NCBI GenBank assembly: GCA_027487835.1
Contig: JAIYCU010000006.1
Coordinates: 1 to 57,347, forward strand
Length of the DNA stretch: 57,347 bases
Direction of reading: 5' to 3'
From: Bacteroidota bacterium
Lineage (GTDB): Bacteria > Bacteroidota > Bacteroidia > UKL13-3
Both the position numbers and the translations under genes were made by a program. Shown one piece after another: positions 35,719 through 44,975 of this stretch; the first letter of the stretch is position 1, and each line of letters opens with the position of its first letter. The notes under the pieces were generated by a model. That model made no database searches, was not told the DNA's origin, and was given only the letters and a program-made list of their open reading frames with translations.

Positions 35719-36072
35719 TTAAACTGCTTCCCCAAAAGTAAGTAAATTATGATCGGGATCGAGCAAAGAAAACTCCATTTGACCCCAAGGTTTTGCTTCA
35801 AGTTTTCCACCAGTAGAGAACCTTAAGCCTTTGTCAAGAGCAAGCTGATGTAGGCTTATAATGTCATTGGTACGAATATAAACTTGCCCATCATTCTCTA
35901 AAACTTGAAGCGCATCGTGTAAAAAGAAATGCAACTCTACACCCTCCTTTTCTATTAGCAAATAATGAGAATAATCGGAGGCACTTATATCTTCGAATCC
36001 AAGTTTATGATAAAATTCCTTGGTAAGAGATTTACTTCTCATGGGTAATTTAGCAATAATGGCTGTTATCAT
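35719..36072 (-). CDS. VOC-family (glyoxalase/bleomycin-resistance type) protein
   Basis: A 117-residue single VOC module of the betaalphabetabetabeta type. KEFYHKLGFEDISA and GVELHFFLHD in the first half and WGQMEFSLLDPDHNLLTFGE in the second are the usual family landmarks; it resembles bleomycin-binding-type members. Metal binding and substrate cannot be assigned. It starts 27 nt after the photolyase gene, probably cotranscribed. Confidence 0.78.
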   Translation of the reverse strand: MITAIIAKLPMRSKSLTKEFYHKLGFEDISASDYSHYLLIEKEGVELHFFLHDALQVLENDGQVYIRTNDIISLHQLALDKGLRFSTGGKLEAKPWGQMEFSLLDPDHNLLTFGEAV

Positions 36073-36099
36073 TTTGTAATTAAAAGCTAAAAATAAACA

Positions 36100-37566
36100 T
36101 TATTTCATTCGATTGCGAATAGAAGTATGTTTTACCACAATTCTTTTACTTTCGGTTTGAACCAAAGGATGATTTCTATGTCCCCAAATTTTATTCCTCG
36201 CCAATTTACCTGCAGCATCAATATCTATTAGCGGTAAAGGATAATCTATTCCTATTTTAACACCATATAATTCTTGTTCTAACATGGCCATTTTCCATGG
36301 TTCATGAATAAAGTTTTCAGGCACATTTCTAAGTTCATGAACCCATGCTTTTATAAACAATCCTTTGGCATCATGTTCTATAGATTGCTTAATTGGATTA
36401 TACATTCTAATGGTATTTATCCCTGTTGTGCCTGCCTGCATTTGGAACTGAGGGTAATGAATGCCGGGTTCATAATCTAAAAACAACTGCGCCAAATGAT
36501 ACACGCCTAAACGCCAATCAATATCCAAGTGATGACAAAGCACCGATACTAACATAGCGCGCATTCTAAAATTAATCCAACCGGTTTCTTTTAAACAACG
36601 CATACAAGCATCAACCAAGGGAAAACCTGTCTTACCCTCTTTCCAAGCCAATAAAAAATCAATTCGATTTGTATGTTCTAGCGCTTCGTATCCTTTATTA
36701 ATGCATAGTGTTTCATAACTGCATTCCATTTCAAACTTTTGTATAAAATGACAATGCCACCTTAAACGGGTAAGCATGCCTTCAAATGCAAATTTGTTGC
36801 TAGCAAATGCTTCATGACTCCTTACAAATTGGTAAACCTGCCTTATTGAAAGATTACCCCATGCAAGGTAAGGCGACAAGCGACTGCAAGATTTTCTGCT
36901 TTCTGCAGGCTTTGAAATGAGTATATGGTAATGGACTCCCCTACCCATTACAAAGCTATTTAAATAACGCCAAGCCAAGGTTTCTCCTGCTGGCTGAAAA
37001 CTTTTAGAATAAGATTCAAGGCTTAATTTAAAGGCATCATCCAATAAAAATGGATGGTCGATTTGCAAACAATTCTTAGCAACTTCATTTGAGATGGGTT
37101 TGGCTGTAATGGCTTGAAACCATCTCTTCTCCAAATCCTTTCTATGTTGTATACCACGTTGAATGCCATCTCTTTGAAACTGTATCCATTCTATTTGATG
37201 TTCCTTACAAAAGTTTTGAACCCACTTATCTCTTTCCCAGGTTAATTGCGTGCCACTTTCGCGATAGCTAAGCAAATTATTAACCTGAAAGCAATTGACC
37301 AAATAATTGAAAACTTCCTTGGCATCTTCCTTCAAAATATGAATGAAATTACCATGTTGAAGCCTCCGATTATTGAAATCTAAAATAGAATAATATTGAA
37401 ATTGAAAATGCCTTAGCGAGCAATCTTGGCTATTTGAGAGACTTGGTTCAAACAAAAAAATAACAATATAGGGTATGCTGCTTTGCGCCGCAAAATGAAG
37501 AGGCGCATGGTCTTGTGCGCGAATATCTCGCTTAATCCAAACAATATTGAAAGCCTGTTTTTCCAA
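36100..37566 (-). CDS. Cryptochrome/DNA photolyase family flavoprotein
   Basis: A 488-residue protein with an N-terminal alpha/beta photolyase domain (NIVWIKRDIRAQDHAPLHFA) and a helical FAD-binding domain: LSPYLAWGNLSIRQVYQF, then GFPLVDACMRCLKETGWINF and HHLDIDWRLGVYHLAQ. Typical CPD photolyases have a TGWxHNR motif; here it is TGWINFR, so it belongs to a divergent cryptochrome-like clade, and repair versus light-sensing cannot be decided. The motif GGTTTGAACC lies at 36154-36163. Confidence 0.82.
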   Translation of the reverse strand: MEKQAFNIVWIKRDIRAQDHAPLHFAAQSSIPYIVIFLFEPSLSNSQDCSLRHFQFQYYSILDFNNRRLQHGNFIHILKEDAKEVFNYLVNCFQVNNLLSYRESGTQLTWERDKWVQNFCKEHQIEWIQFQRDGIQRGIQHRKDLEKRWFQAITAKPISNEVAKNCLQIDHPFLLDDAFKLSLESYSKSFQPAGETLAWRYLNSFVMGRGVHYHILISKPAESRKSCSRLSPYLAWGNLSIRQVYQFVRSHEAFASNKFAFEGMLTRLRWHCHFIQKFEMECSYETLCINKGYEALEHTNRIDFLLAWKEGKTGFPLVDACMRCLKETGWINFRMRAMLVSVLCHHLDIDWRLGVYHLAQLFLDYEPGIHYPQFQMQAGTTGINTIRMYNPIKQSIEHDAKGLFIKAWVHELRNVPENFIHEPWKMAMLEQELYGVKIGIDYPLPLIDIDAAGKLARNKIWGHRNHPLVQTESKRIVVKHTSIRNRMK

Positions 37567-37662
37567 CTTTAAAGTATCTGTAAGAACTAACCTTTAAAAT
37601 TGAAATAAGTTTAAGCTAACAAAGTAAAAACAGAAAGTAAACAAAAATTATAAATCTGCTTT

Positions 37663-40176
37663 TTAATACACCCTTCTTTTAATATATTTTGCTAACTCAA
37701 ACCACATAACTGCGGTAAAACTTGTAAGTGAACATATTAAAAGTTGGGTTGAACCAAGTGATTCAAAATGAAAAAATCTTGTGAGCGGTTCTACATATAA
37801 AAGCAAGGCCAATAGCGTAATTGTTAATACTACGATAAAAGGTACCATTGGATTTTTATACTGCAGGGTGGTAAAAATAGAATAATAAAAAGACCGATTT
37901 ACAAGTGTTAAGAAGACATTAGCCAAGATTAAACTTGTAAAAACCATCGTTCTTATGAGCGTTTCTGTATAATTTTGAGCCAAGGCATATTGATAGATAA
38001 ATAAAACACCTGCAGTAATTGCAAGCCCTTGAACAATGCTAATTGACAATTCTTTCCAATTAAAAAAAGTAACTGACATTGGTTTTGGCTTTTGCAACAT
38101 TAAGTTCTTCTCTATAGGTTCATTTTCATAAATTATTGAACAGGTTGGGCCCATTATAATTTCAAGAAAAATAATATGAATGGGCGACAAAATATTAGGA
38201 TATAACCAACCAAAAGCCAAGGGTATAAACACTACTAAAATAATAGGTATATGGATAGAAATAATATACTGAATGGCCTTTTTAAGGTTGGTATAAATCT
38301 TTCTGCCCATGGCAACTGCTTCTACCATTTTAGAAAGGTCATCTTCTAATAAAATAAGGGAAGCGGCTTGCTTTGCAATTTCTGTCCCTTTTTTTCCCAT
38401 GGCAATACCAATATGCGCTGCTTTTAATGCAGGCCCATCATTTACCCCATCGCCTGTCATCGCAACAATTTGCTGATTGGCCTTTAAGGCATTAATAATT
38501 TTTAGTTTAGCTTCCGGAAACATACGGGTAAAAATGGACGTTTTTTGAACACAAATCTTTAACTCCTCCTCCTTTAACTTCATCAACTCCTCCCCTGTTA
38601 TAGTATTTTCATAGCCTTTAAATCCAATTTGTTTAGCGATTGAGATCGTGGTTTCTGCATTATCACCTGTTATAATTTTAACTTGAATACCTGCATTATA
38701 AAAATCAGTTAAAACTTGTGAAATATTTTCTTTTGGTGGATCATAAAAAGCTAAAATTCCTTTAAAGTTAAACGCAAACTCTTGCTGTGTAGCCGGAAAT
38801 TCACCCCCAGAAAATTCAGCACTTGCAAACCCTAATAAACGATAACCCTCCGCAGCCAACAAACCAATGGCATCTTCAATTAATTTCTCATCCTCCTTAC
38901 TCAACTTCGAAACCTTCATTAAGGCTTCTGGAGCGCCCTTTGCCGCAATTATTCGCTTACCAGATTCATCTTCAAAAATATGGGTCATCATTGGAGGCGT
39001 ACCATTTAAAGGATACTCCTTCGCCATCTTAAAACGAGGCCTTTCATCTACCTTAACTTGTTTACCATAATGATGATGCAAAGCAATTTCAAGGGGATCA
39101 AAAGGAATAGGTTCACTGGCAAACATGGCAATTCTTAACAAATCTACCTCACTCGTATTTAATTCATTGGTAGGATTAAAATATGCATGAGCATTAAAAT
39201 TAAACACCTTCGCCAAACTCATTTTATTTTCAGTAAGGGTACCTGTTTTATCTGTGCAAATTACCGTTGCGCTGCCCAAAGTCTCAACCGTTTTCATTTG
39301 TTTAACCACAATACCCATTTTCATAAGTCGCCATGCGCCTAGTGCCATAAAGGTGGTAAAGGCAACCGGGATTTCTTCGGGCAGAATGCTCATGGCAATG
39401 GTGAGCGATTGTAATAAACTTTGGAGGAATGAATGCGTTTGCCAGAAATTAAAAGCCCAAACAATTACAAAAACGATTATTCCAACAATTGCCATTTTAG
39501 TAACAAACTTTTGAATTTGAATTTCAAGGGGTGTTTTTTCTTCAACAATTGAAGCAATACTAATCCCAATTTTTCCTAATTTAGTTTGGTTGCCAATTGC
39601 AGTAATGCTTGCAATTGCTAAACCTGTAGTTACCGTTGTGCCACTATAAATATAATTATCTTTGGCCAATTTATCTTTAAAGGCTGCGAGCGATTCGCCC
39701 GTTAAAACGGATTCATTTACTGAAAAATCATTGGAATGAATGATAACCCCATCAGCAGCAATGGCAGCCCCCTCCTCCACCCATAAGCTATCGCCAATTA
39801 CCAATTCGTTGCTAACAATTTCTTGTAACTTCCCATTTCTAATGACCTTACATTTTGGATTGGTAAAGCTTTTAAGTTTCTCCAATGCATTTTTACTTCG
39901 CTGATATTGGAATAATGAAATGGAGGATTGAAACAATATCGCTACCAATAAAAAAATTCCATCGCCTTGTTTTCCACTGATGAAGTAAATAGAAGAAGCA
40001 ACCAATAATAATATCATCATTGGATCGGTAATAAGCTTTATGAGTGCATTAAAAAAATTGTTCTCCTTTTTAAACGTAAAAACATTTTGGCCAAATTTCT
40101 TTCTAGCCTCCAGCACTTGCTCATTTGTTAACCCAGAAATATTAAATAAATTTGAAACCATAGACATAAACATCAA
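37663..40176 (-). CDS. P-type cation ATPase (Ca2+ type, P2-like)
   Basis: An 837-residue transporter. Actuator motif SVLTGES (157-161), phosphorylated Asp D309 in CTDKTGTLTENK, MTGDGVNDGPALKAAHIGIA hinge, and M4 motif ILPEEIPVAF, all as in bacterial SERCA/PMR1-like pumps. The N-terminus carries the cation-ATPase_N pattern GLTNEQVLEARKKFGQNVF. Several Met residues (1, 2, 4, 6) compete as start; the first is used. About ten transmembrane helices. Ca2+ or Mn2+ is likely but not proved by the sequence. An ATP-binding KGAPEALM motif is present. Confidence 0.88.
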   Translation of the reverse strand: MMFMSMVSNLFNISGLTNEQVLEARKKFGQNVFTFKKENNFFNALIKLITDPMMILLLVASSIYFISGKQGDGIFLLVAILFQSSISLFQYQRSKNALEKLKSFTNPKCKVIRNGKLQEIVSNELVIGDSLWVEEGAAIAADGVIIHSNDFSVNESVLTGESLAAFKDKLAKDNYIYSGTTVTTGLAIASITAIGNQTKLGKIGISIASIVEEKTPLEIQIQKFVTKMAIVGIIVFVIVWAFNFWQTHSFLQSLLQSLTIAMSILPEEIPVAFTTFMALGAWRLMKMGIVVKQMKTVETLGSATVICTDKTGTLTENKMSLAKVFNFNAHAYFNPTNELNTSEVDLLRIAMFASEPIPFDPLEIALHHHYGKQVKVDERPRFKMAKEYPLNGTPPMMTHIFEDESGKRIIAAKGAPEALMKVSKLSKEDEKLIEDAIGLLAAEGYRLLGFASAEFSGGEFPATQQEFAFNFKGILAFYDPPKENISQVLTDFYNAGIQVKIITGDNAETTISIAKQIGFKGYENTITGEELMKLKEEELKICVQKTSIFTRMFPEAKLKIINALKANQQIVAMTGDGVNDGPALKAAHIGIAMGKKGTEIAKQAASLILLEDDLSKMVEAVAMGRKIYTNLKKAIQYIISIHIPIILVVFIPLAFGWLYPNILSPIHIIFLEIIMGPTCSIIYENEPIEKNLMLQKPKPMSVTFFNWKELSISIVQGLAITAGVLFIYQYALAQNYTETLIRTMVFTSLILANVFLTLVNRSFYYSIFTTLQYKNPMVPFIVVLTITLLALLLYVEPLTRFFHFESLGSTQLLICSLTSFTAVMWFELAKYIKRRVY

Positions 40177-40277
40177 GCATAGGTAACATAAACAAGACTC
40201 TCAAATCTTACACAAATTACCTAAATTGTTTCAAAAATCACATATTTATTCTCCGTTAATTCACGCAATAAAAATTA

Positions 40278-40791
40278 TTATTCAGTTAAGTTCTCCTGTT
40301 TCAGAAACAGTTTCAGCTTTAAATCATCATAAATAATTCCAATTAGTAAAAGGATACTAGCAAGTGCAAGAATATAAAGGTGTAAATAGGCATATAGTAT
40401 TCCACCAAGTAGACCTCCCATAAAGAAAAAACTGATAATGGTAAGTCGTAATTTTATGGATGAAATTAATTTTGCTAATCAAACTTTCTATCACAACAGG
40501 AATGATGTAAATATAATTATCGTTCTTTTTAGAAACCAATTCTACTATAAAACTAGCAACAAAGGAACCTAATAAGAAAAAAAACAAGTAAAGAAAATAG
40601 ATGAAGCTTTGCCAAAACTCAAGCTTAAACAACTCGTCTACAAAAAAAGCAAAGTGTCCAGTAACATTTGTGGTAAGTCTTTGAACGGATAAGAACCCTG
40701 CTATATTTACAATTCCAGCTACAAAAGATGATAAGGAGGCGATGCTTAAATTATGTTTTAAGGTGCGTGTACTCCCTTTGTGTTTAAACAT
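40278..40791 (-). pseudogene. DUF1275 (YoaK-type) membrane protein, internally deleted and frameshifted
   Basis: The first reading frame runs about 102 residues with DUF1275 start features (ASLSSFVAGIVNIAGFLS, TTNVTGHFAFF). It then goes out of frame after IYIIPVVIESLI and ends near 40357 in nonsense sequence. In the neighbouring frame the C-terminal family segment continues as SSIKLRLTIISFFFMGG and LLGGILYAYLHLYILALASI, ending at a TAA at 40278. Compared with the family, the central block (about 70 residues, normally holding the GVQNA...SVVRTTHLTG motif) is missing. So the gene has lost an internal piece and its frame; the product is unlikely to work. Confidence 0.8.
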
Positions 40792-40816
40792 AATTGGTAT
40801 TAATTACCAAAGCAAT

Positions 40817-42388
40817 TTATACTTTAAGCCGATGCTTAACAACTAAATCTTGCACATTACTTAAAACATCACTTAAGGCAACTATAAAGGATCCTTGAAC
40901 TGCAAATCCCAAGGCAAAACTTAAGGGTTCATCTGAATCTGGAATTCTCAACCACTTTGCATCAGGATTATGTTGATGAATACCTTCTACCAACAAATCA
41001 ACCAATTCTTGGTCGGTTTTACCCCTTAAAAACTTCACTTGATGAATCAAAACAAGGTCGAACATTTGGGCCGAAATACGGCCAAGTTCGCGGGTATCCG
41101 ACTCTTTTCTATCACCTGTACCTACAATAATTCCAATTTTCATGGGCGCAATAACTGTAGCCAAAAAATCGCGAATTCCTGCAAAGCCATCTGGATTATG
41201 CGCAAAATCAACCAATAACTTCATGTCATTAAGCTCAAAAATATTCATTCGCCCAGGCGTTTGGTCGGCAGAAGGATAAAAGCTTTTGATGGCTTGGCTA
41301 ATAATTTTAGGTTCAACCCCAAAAGAATAAGCAGCGAGGCTTGCAGCTAATACATTTTCAACCATAAACTTTAGGGATCCATTAAATGTAATGGGAACCT
41401 CCGCTAAAGTTGCAATTATAATTTTAGTAGCATTGCTTTTAATTACTATCGCATCCTCCTCTATAAAGGCATGTGCATTGCCCTCAGCTAATGCCTTAAG
41501 TATCGTTGGATTATTGTCCTTTGTACTAAACCATGCAACCTTACAAGCAGCTTCATTTCCCATGGTTGTGGTATAGACATTATCCGCATTCAAAACAGCA
41601 AACCCATTGGGCTTTACTGCTTTTACCAATACAGATTTTACCTTGGCAAGGTCTTCCATGGTTTCAATATCTGATATCCCTAAATGATCATCTTGCACAT
41701 TGGTAACAACCGCTAAATCACAATTAGTAAAACCTAAGCCTGCACGCAATATTCCACCTCTAGCACTTTCAAGAACCGCAATTTCTATGCGTTCATCCTG
41801 TAAAACAACTTGTGCACTTATGGGCCCAGTAGTGTCCCCTTCATCAATCATTTCATCATTGATGTAAATACCATCACTGGTAGTATAACCAACACTTTTT
41901 CCGCTTATTTTAAGGATGTATGCCAATAATCTTGTGGTAGTAGTTTTTCCATTACTTCCAGTTACTGCTAAAATTGGAATATTTGAAAAGTTTGAATTTT
42001 TACTTTGCGCTGCTAATTCTTGATTAGACGCTTCCTTTTCTATCAAGGCTTTAAGCGCTTCAACTTCCTTTTCAAAATCAACTTCTTCTTTTGCTTGCAT
42101 TGCATTAAAGATGGCAACAGCCCTTTTAACAGCTAATTTACCTACCTCTTCAAATTGATAGGATACCATTAAAATATAGGTAGATGGGAATCGAGTATCA
42201 CTGCTACACCAATAACTTAGTGCACATCCAGCAGCATTTTGTAAATCCAATGCAAGTTTGGCGGTTTGAACCAAGCTTTGTTGCGAAAAAGTATCTGAAT
42301 CTAACAACAAGCGGGTTTGAATTAATTTTGTATGCGTATTGCTCCAATAATTTGGTCCCCTAAGAACTTGTTGTGCGAGTATTTTCAT
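40817..42388 (-). CDS. Cyanophycin-synthetase-like Mur ligase lacking the ATP-grasp domain
   Basis: A 523-residue protein. The first about 130 residues match the cyanophycin synthetase N-domain (MKILAQQVLRGPNYWS is almost its canonical start). The Mur-ligase module follows directly: P-loop GSNGKTT (144-150), ESARGGILRAGLGF, TNVQDDHLG, DFAHNPDGFAGI and GTGDRKESDTRELG. The ATP-grasp domain that joins Asp to the backbone in full CphA (about 870 residues) is absent. The Mur module normally adds Arg. Residue 1 matches the family start. It is divergent from rlmF. Its substrate may be cyanophycin-like or another isopeptide. Confidence 0.8.
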   Translation of the reverse strand: MKILAQQVLRGPNYWSNTHTKLIQTRLLLDSDTFSQQSLVQTAKLALDLQNAAGCALSYWCSSDTRFPSTYILMVSYQFEEVGKLAVKRAVAIFNAMQAKEEVDFEKEVEALKALIEKEASNQELAAQSKNSNFSNIPILAVTGSNGKTTTTRLLAYILKISGKSVGYTTSDGIYINDEMIDEGDTTGPISAQVVLQDERIEIAVLESARGGILRAGLGFTNCDLAVVTNVQDDHLGISDIETMEDLAKVKSVLVKAVKPNGFAVLNADNVYTTTMGNEAACKVAWFSTKDNNPTILKALAEGNAHAFIEEDAIVIKSNATKIIIATLAEVPITFNGSLKFMVENVLAASLAAYSFGVEPKIISQAIKSFYPSADQTPGRMNIFELNDMKLLVDFAHNPDGFAGIRDFLATVIAPMKIGIIVGTGDRKESDTRELGRISAQMFDLVLIHQVKFLRGKTDQELVDLLVEGIHQHNPDAKWLRIPDSDEPLSFALGFAVQGSFIVALSDVLSNVQDLVVKHRLKV

Positions 42389-42604
42389 TGTTGTATTGAA
42401 GTATAAGTAATTAAAGACCGGTTTCGTTTTAAAATTTCTAAAAAAAGTAAATCAAATGCACACACATTCAAATAAATGTTTAAAACATATAGCAATTACA
42501 CAAAATAAACCCAAAACAAGGTATCTTAGCATTAAATTTTAGATAAGTTTTAATAAATGACAATTTTCCTGCTCATTTTAACTGCTAAAACAAAATAGCT
42601 CCCA
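42389..42604. other. Divergent intergenic region between the CphA-like gene and rlmF
   Basis: AT-rich spacer with no coding frame. TATCTTAG near 42524-42531 resembles a -7 box for rlmF but is imperfect and 73 nt from the ATG. Nothing else is supported. Confidence 0.35.
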
Positions 42605-43573
42605 ATGACTTTACAACCCAAAAAAGAACATCCACAAGAAAAGTTAAATCTTCACCCTCGAAATAAGCACCGTGGACGCTACCCGCTCAAAGATTTGTGC
42701 GCAAGCTATCCAGCCCTTCTTGCCTATGTACATGTAAATGAATTTGAAGATGAGTCCATCGATTTTTCAAATCCAAAGGCCGTTACCATGTTAAATGCAG
42801 CCCTCCTGAAACATTATTATGAGATAGATTTTTGGCAAATTCCAACTGGATATTTATGTCCACCCATACCCGGAAGAGCTGATTATTTGCATCACATGGC
42901 CGATTTACTCGGCAGCTATTTAAATGGGAATATTCCCAAAGGCCCCCAAATTAAATGTTTAGATATTGGAGTGGGTGCCAATTGTGTTTACCCAATCATC
43001 GGACAAAGAGAATATGGCTGGAGCTTTGTTGGTTCAGACATTGACCCTATAGCATTAAAATCAGCAGAGAAGATTGTTAAGAATAACATAAACCTTAAAG
43101 ATAAAATTAGTCTTCGGTTACAAAGCAAGGAGGATGCGATTTTTATGGGACTGTTTGAACACAATGAAAAGTTTGACCTAAGTATTTGCAATCCCCCATT
43201 TCACGCATCTATGGAGGAAGCAAGCGCGGGAAACCTAAGAAAACTAAGCAATTTGAAGCAACAGCGCGTAAATAAAATCAAGTTAAACTTTGGGGGGCAA
43301 AGCCAAGAACTGTGTTGCAAAGGTGGCGAGGTTCAATTTATTAAAAGCATGATTTTGCAAAGCAAGCAATATGCAAACAGATGTTTGTGGTTTTCGAGCT
43401 TGGTCTCAAAATCAGAGCATTTAGAAAGCATTTACATGAACTTAGAAAAAGCGGGTGTAAAACAAGTAAAAACCATCCCAATGAGCACGGGTAATAAAAT
43501 AACCCGGATTGTAGCATGGTCATTTCTGGACAAAGAATCAGAAAAGTTATGGGTGAGTAATTGGAAAAATTAG
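42605..43573 (+). CDS. rlmF: 23S rRNA (adenine1618-N6)-methyltransferase
   Basis: SAM-dependent enzyme that methylates A1618 of 23S rRNA. The 322-residue protein has KLNLHPRNKHRGRYPLKDL, then PPIPGRADYLHHMADLL, the SAM motif CLDIGVGANCVYPIIG and the catalytic SICNPPFHAS (NPPF); these are the RlmF signature. Length is typical. The start is supported by the family N-terminus. The next gene lies 20 nt downstream and may be cotranscribed. Confidence 0.93.
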   Translation: MTLQPKKEHPQEKLNLHPRNKHRGRYPLKDLCASYPALLAYVHVNEFEDESIDFSNPKAVTMLNAALLKHYYEIDFWQIPTGYLCPPIPGRADYLHHMADLLGSYLNGNIPKGPQIKCLDIGVGANCVYPIIGQREYGWSFVGSDIDPIALKSAEKIVKNNINLKDKISLRLQSKEDAIFMGLFEHNEKFDLSICNPPFHASMEEASAGNLRKLSNLKQQRVNKIKLNFGGQSQELCCKGGEVQFIKSMILQSKQYANRCLWFSSLVSKSEHLESIYMNLEKAGVKQVKTIPMSTGNKITRIVAWSFLDKESEKLWVSNWKN

Positions 43574-43592
43574 CATTGCTAAATAATTTGAA

Positions 43593-44474
43593 ATGGAACG
43601 TAAGGAGTTTATAAAATCAATAATTATGGGTACTGCAGGTATAACAACCTTATCGGCATTTGAAAGTTTTACAGATGCTTTGCCAGCGCAAGAAACACTA
43701 ATGCCGGTTCTTTTCATTGGACACGGGTCACCAATGAATGGAATATTAGATACAGAATTTAGCAGACGATGGACCAAAATGGCTGAGGAGATTCCTGTAC
43801 CTAAAGCTGTTTTAGTGATTTCAGCACACTGGTTTACCAAAGGTACTAAAATAACGGCCATGGATTTTCCAAAAACCATCCATGATTTTGGTGGTTTTCC
43901 GCAAGCCTTATTTGACGTTAAATATCCAGCACCAGGTAATAAATTATTAGCCATAGAAACCAGCGAACTTGTTAAAACTACTAAAGTTGAATTAGACCAT
44001 GATTGGGGGTTAGACCATGGCACATGGACTGTCATTCGCCATATGTATCCAAAGGCCAATATTCCAGTACTTCAATTGAGTATTGATTACACCAAAAACG
44101 CACAATACCATTACGATCTTGCCAAAGAAATATATGCCTTACGTAAAAAGGGAGTTTTAATAGTTGGAAGCGGCAATATTGTCCATAACTTAGGCTTGGT
44201 GGCTTGGGACAAACTAAATGAAACTGAATACGGCTTCGATTGGGCCATACAGATTAACAATAAGTTTAAATCCTTAATTAAAGAAGGAAATGACAAGGCT
44301 TTAATCAATTACAAAGACTTAGGCTCAGAAGCATTGTTAGCCATTCCTACCCCAGAACATTATCTGCCTTTGCTTTATACCTTAGGGGTCAAAAATAACA
44401 AAGATGAGGTAAGCTTTTTTAATGACAAAGCCATTGGCGGTTCGCTAACAATGACCTCCGTAAAAATAGGATAA
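43593..44474 (+). CDS. ygiD: 4,5-DOPA-extradiol-dioxygenase-like (YgiD/LigB family)
   Basis: Class III extradiol ring-cleavage family, 293 residues. After a short hydrophobic leader of about 30 residues, LMPVLFIGHGSPMNGILD holds the first metal-ligand His. AVLVISAHWFTKGTKITAM, the DHDWGLDHGTWTVI block and VGSGNIVHNLG follow, typical of DODA/YgiD. E. coli YgiD cleaves L-DOPA in vitro; its natural substrate is unclear. The leader (MERKEFIKSIIMGTAG...) looks like a weak export or membrane signal, unusual for this enzyme. It follows rlmF by 20 nt. Confidence 0.85.
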   Translation: MERKEFIKSIIMGTAGITTLSAFESFTDALPAQETLMPVLFIGHGSPMNGILDTEFSRRWTKMAEEIPVPKAVLVISAHWFTKGTKITAMDFPKTIHDFGGFPQALFDVKYPAPGNKLLAIETSELVKTTKVELDHDWGLDHGTWTVIRHMYPKANIPVLQLSIDYTKNAQYHYDLAKEIYALRKKGVLIVGSGNIVHNLGLVAWDKLNETEYGFDWAIQINNKFKSLIKEGNDKALINYKDLGSEALLAIPTPEHYLPLLYTLGVKNNKDEVSFFNDKAIGGSLTMTSVKIG

Positions 44475-44510
44475 TTAAAACCTAAGGTAATAGGTAAATA
44501 GTTTTTGAAC

Positions 44511-44975
44511 CTATTGAATGCTTGGTTTTATTTTATGATTATAAAAGTTCCAAGCAAGTCCAATTCTAGTTCTTAGATTACCCCCATTAAATTCTTTGTT
44601 TAGATAGGGAGAAATTTCAAACACCACTTGAAGATTATGAAGTTTTTCAAATGGTTTTGCCCTTATACCAAAATCAATAAAATAGCCATTTGCGAGTGGT
44701 AGGTTTGCAAATGAATTGGCCGGATTCAAACTAATGCCTAATCCCCCATAATAATTTATCTTATCCAATCTTTTAAAATTGAATTTAGGGGATATCTCCA
44801 TATTTAAATTTGAAATAAAGTTATTTGTTTCTAATTTAAAATCTGCAAACAAACGTTTATCGGTTGGGGTAGAAAGAGATAAAATAGATTGAATTGGAAA
44901 ATAGCTAATGGCAACTTGCGCAACAAGTTGGTTTTGTGAAATAAAACAAAGGAGCACTAAAAATATTCTCATCAT
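44511..44975 (-). CDS. Small predicted outer-membrane beta-barrel protein
   Basis: A 154-residue protein with a signal peptide (cleavage near QLVAQ). The rest consists of alternating strands (NLNMEISPKFNFKRLDKI, YFIDFGIRAKPFEKLHNLQV, LRTRIGLAWNFYN), the pattern of a small barrel. No family is recognised. Its ATG overlaps the stop of the GH10 gene by 4 nt, so it is translationally coupled to the xylanase; it may be a membrane partner, but that is only context. Confidence 0.6.
   Translation of the reverse strand: MMRIFLVLLCFISQNQLVAQVAISYFPIQSILSLSTPTDKRLFADFKLETNNFISNLNMEISPKFNFKRLDKINYYGGLGISLNPANSFANLPLANGYFIDFGIRAKPFEKLHNLQVVFEISPYLNKEFNGGNLRTRIGLAWNFYNHKIKPSIQ

Noticed and set aside
42389-42604. 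Riboswitch or small RNA in the CphA-like/rlmF gap
   Set aside because: No conserved stem pattern or terminator hairpin was found.
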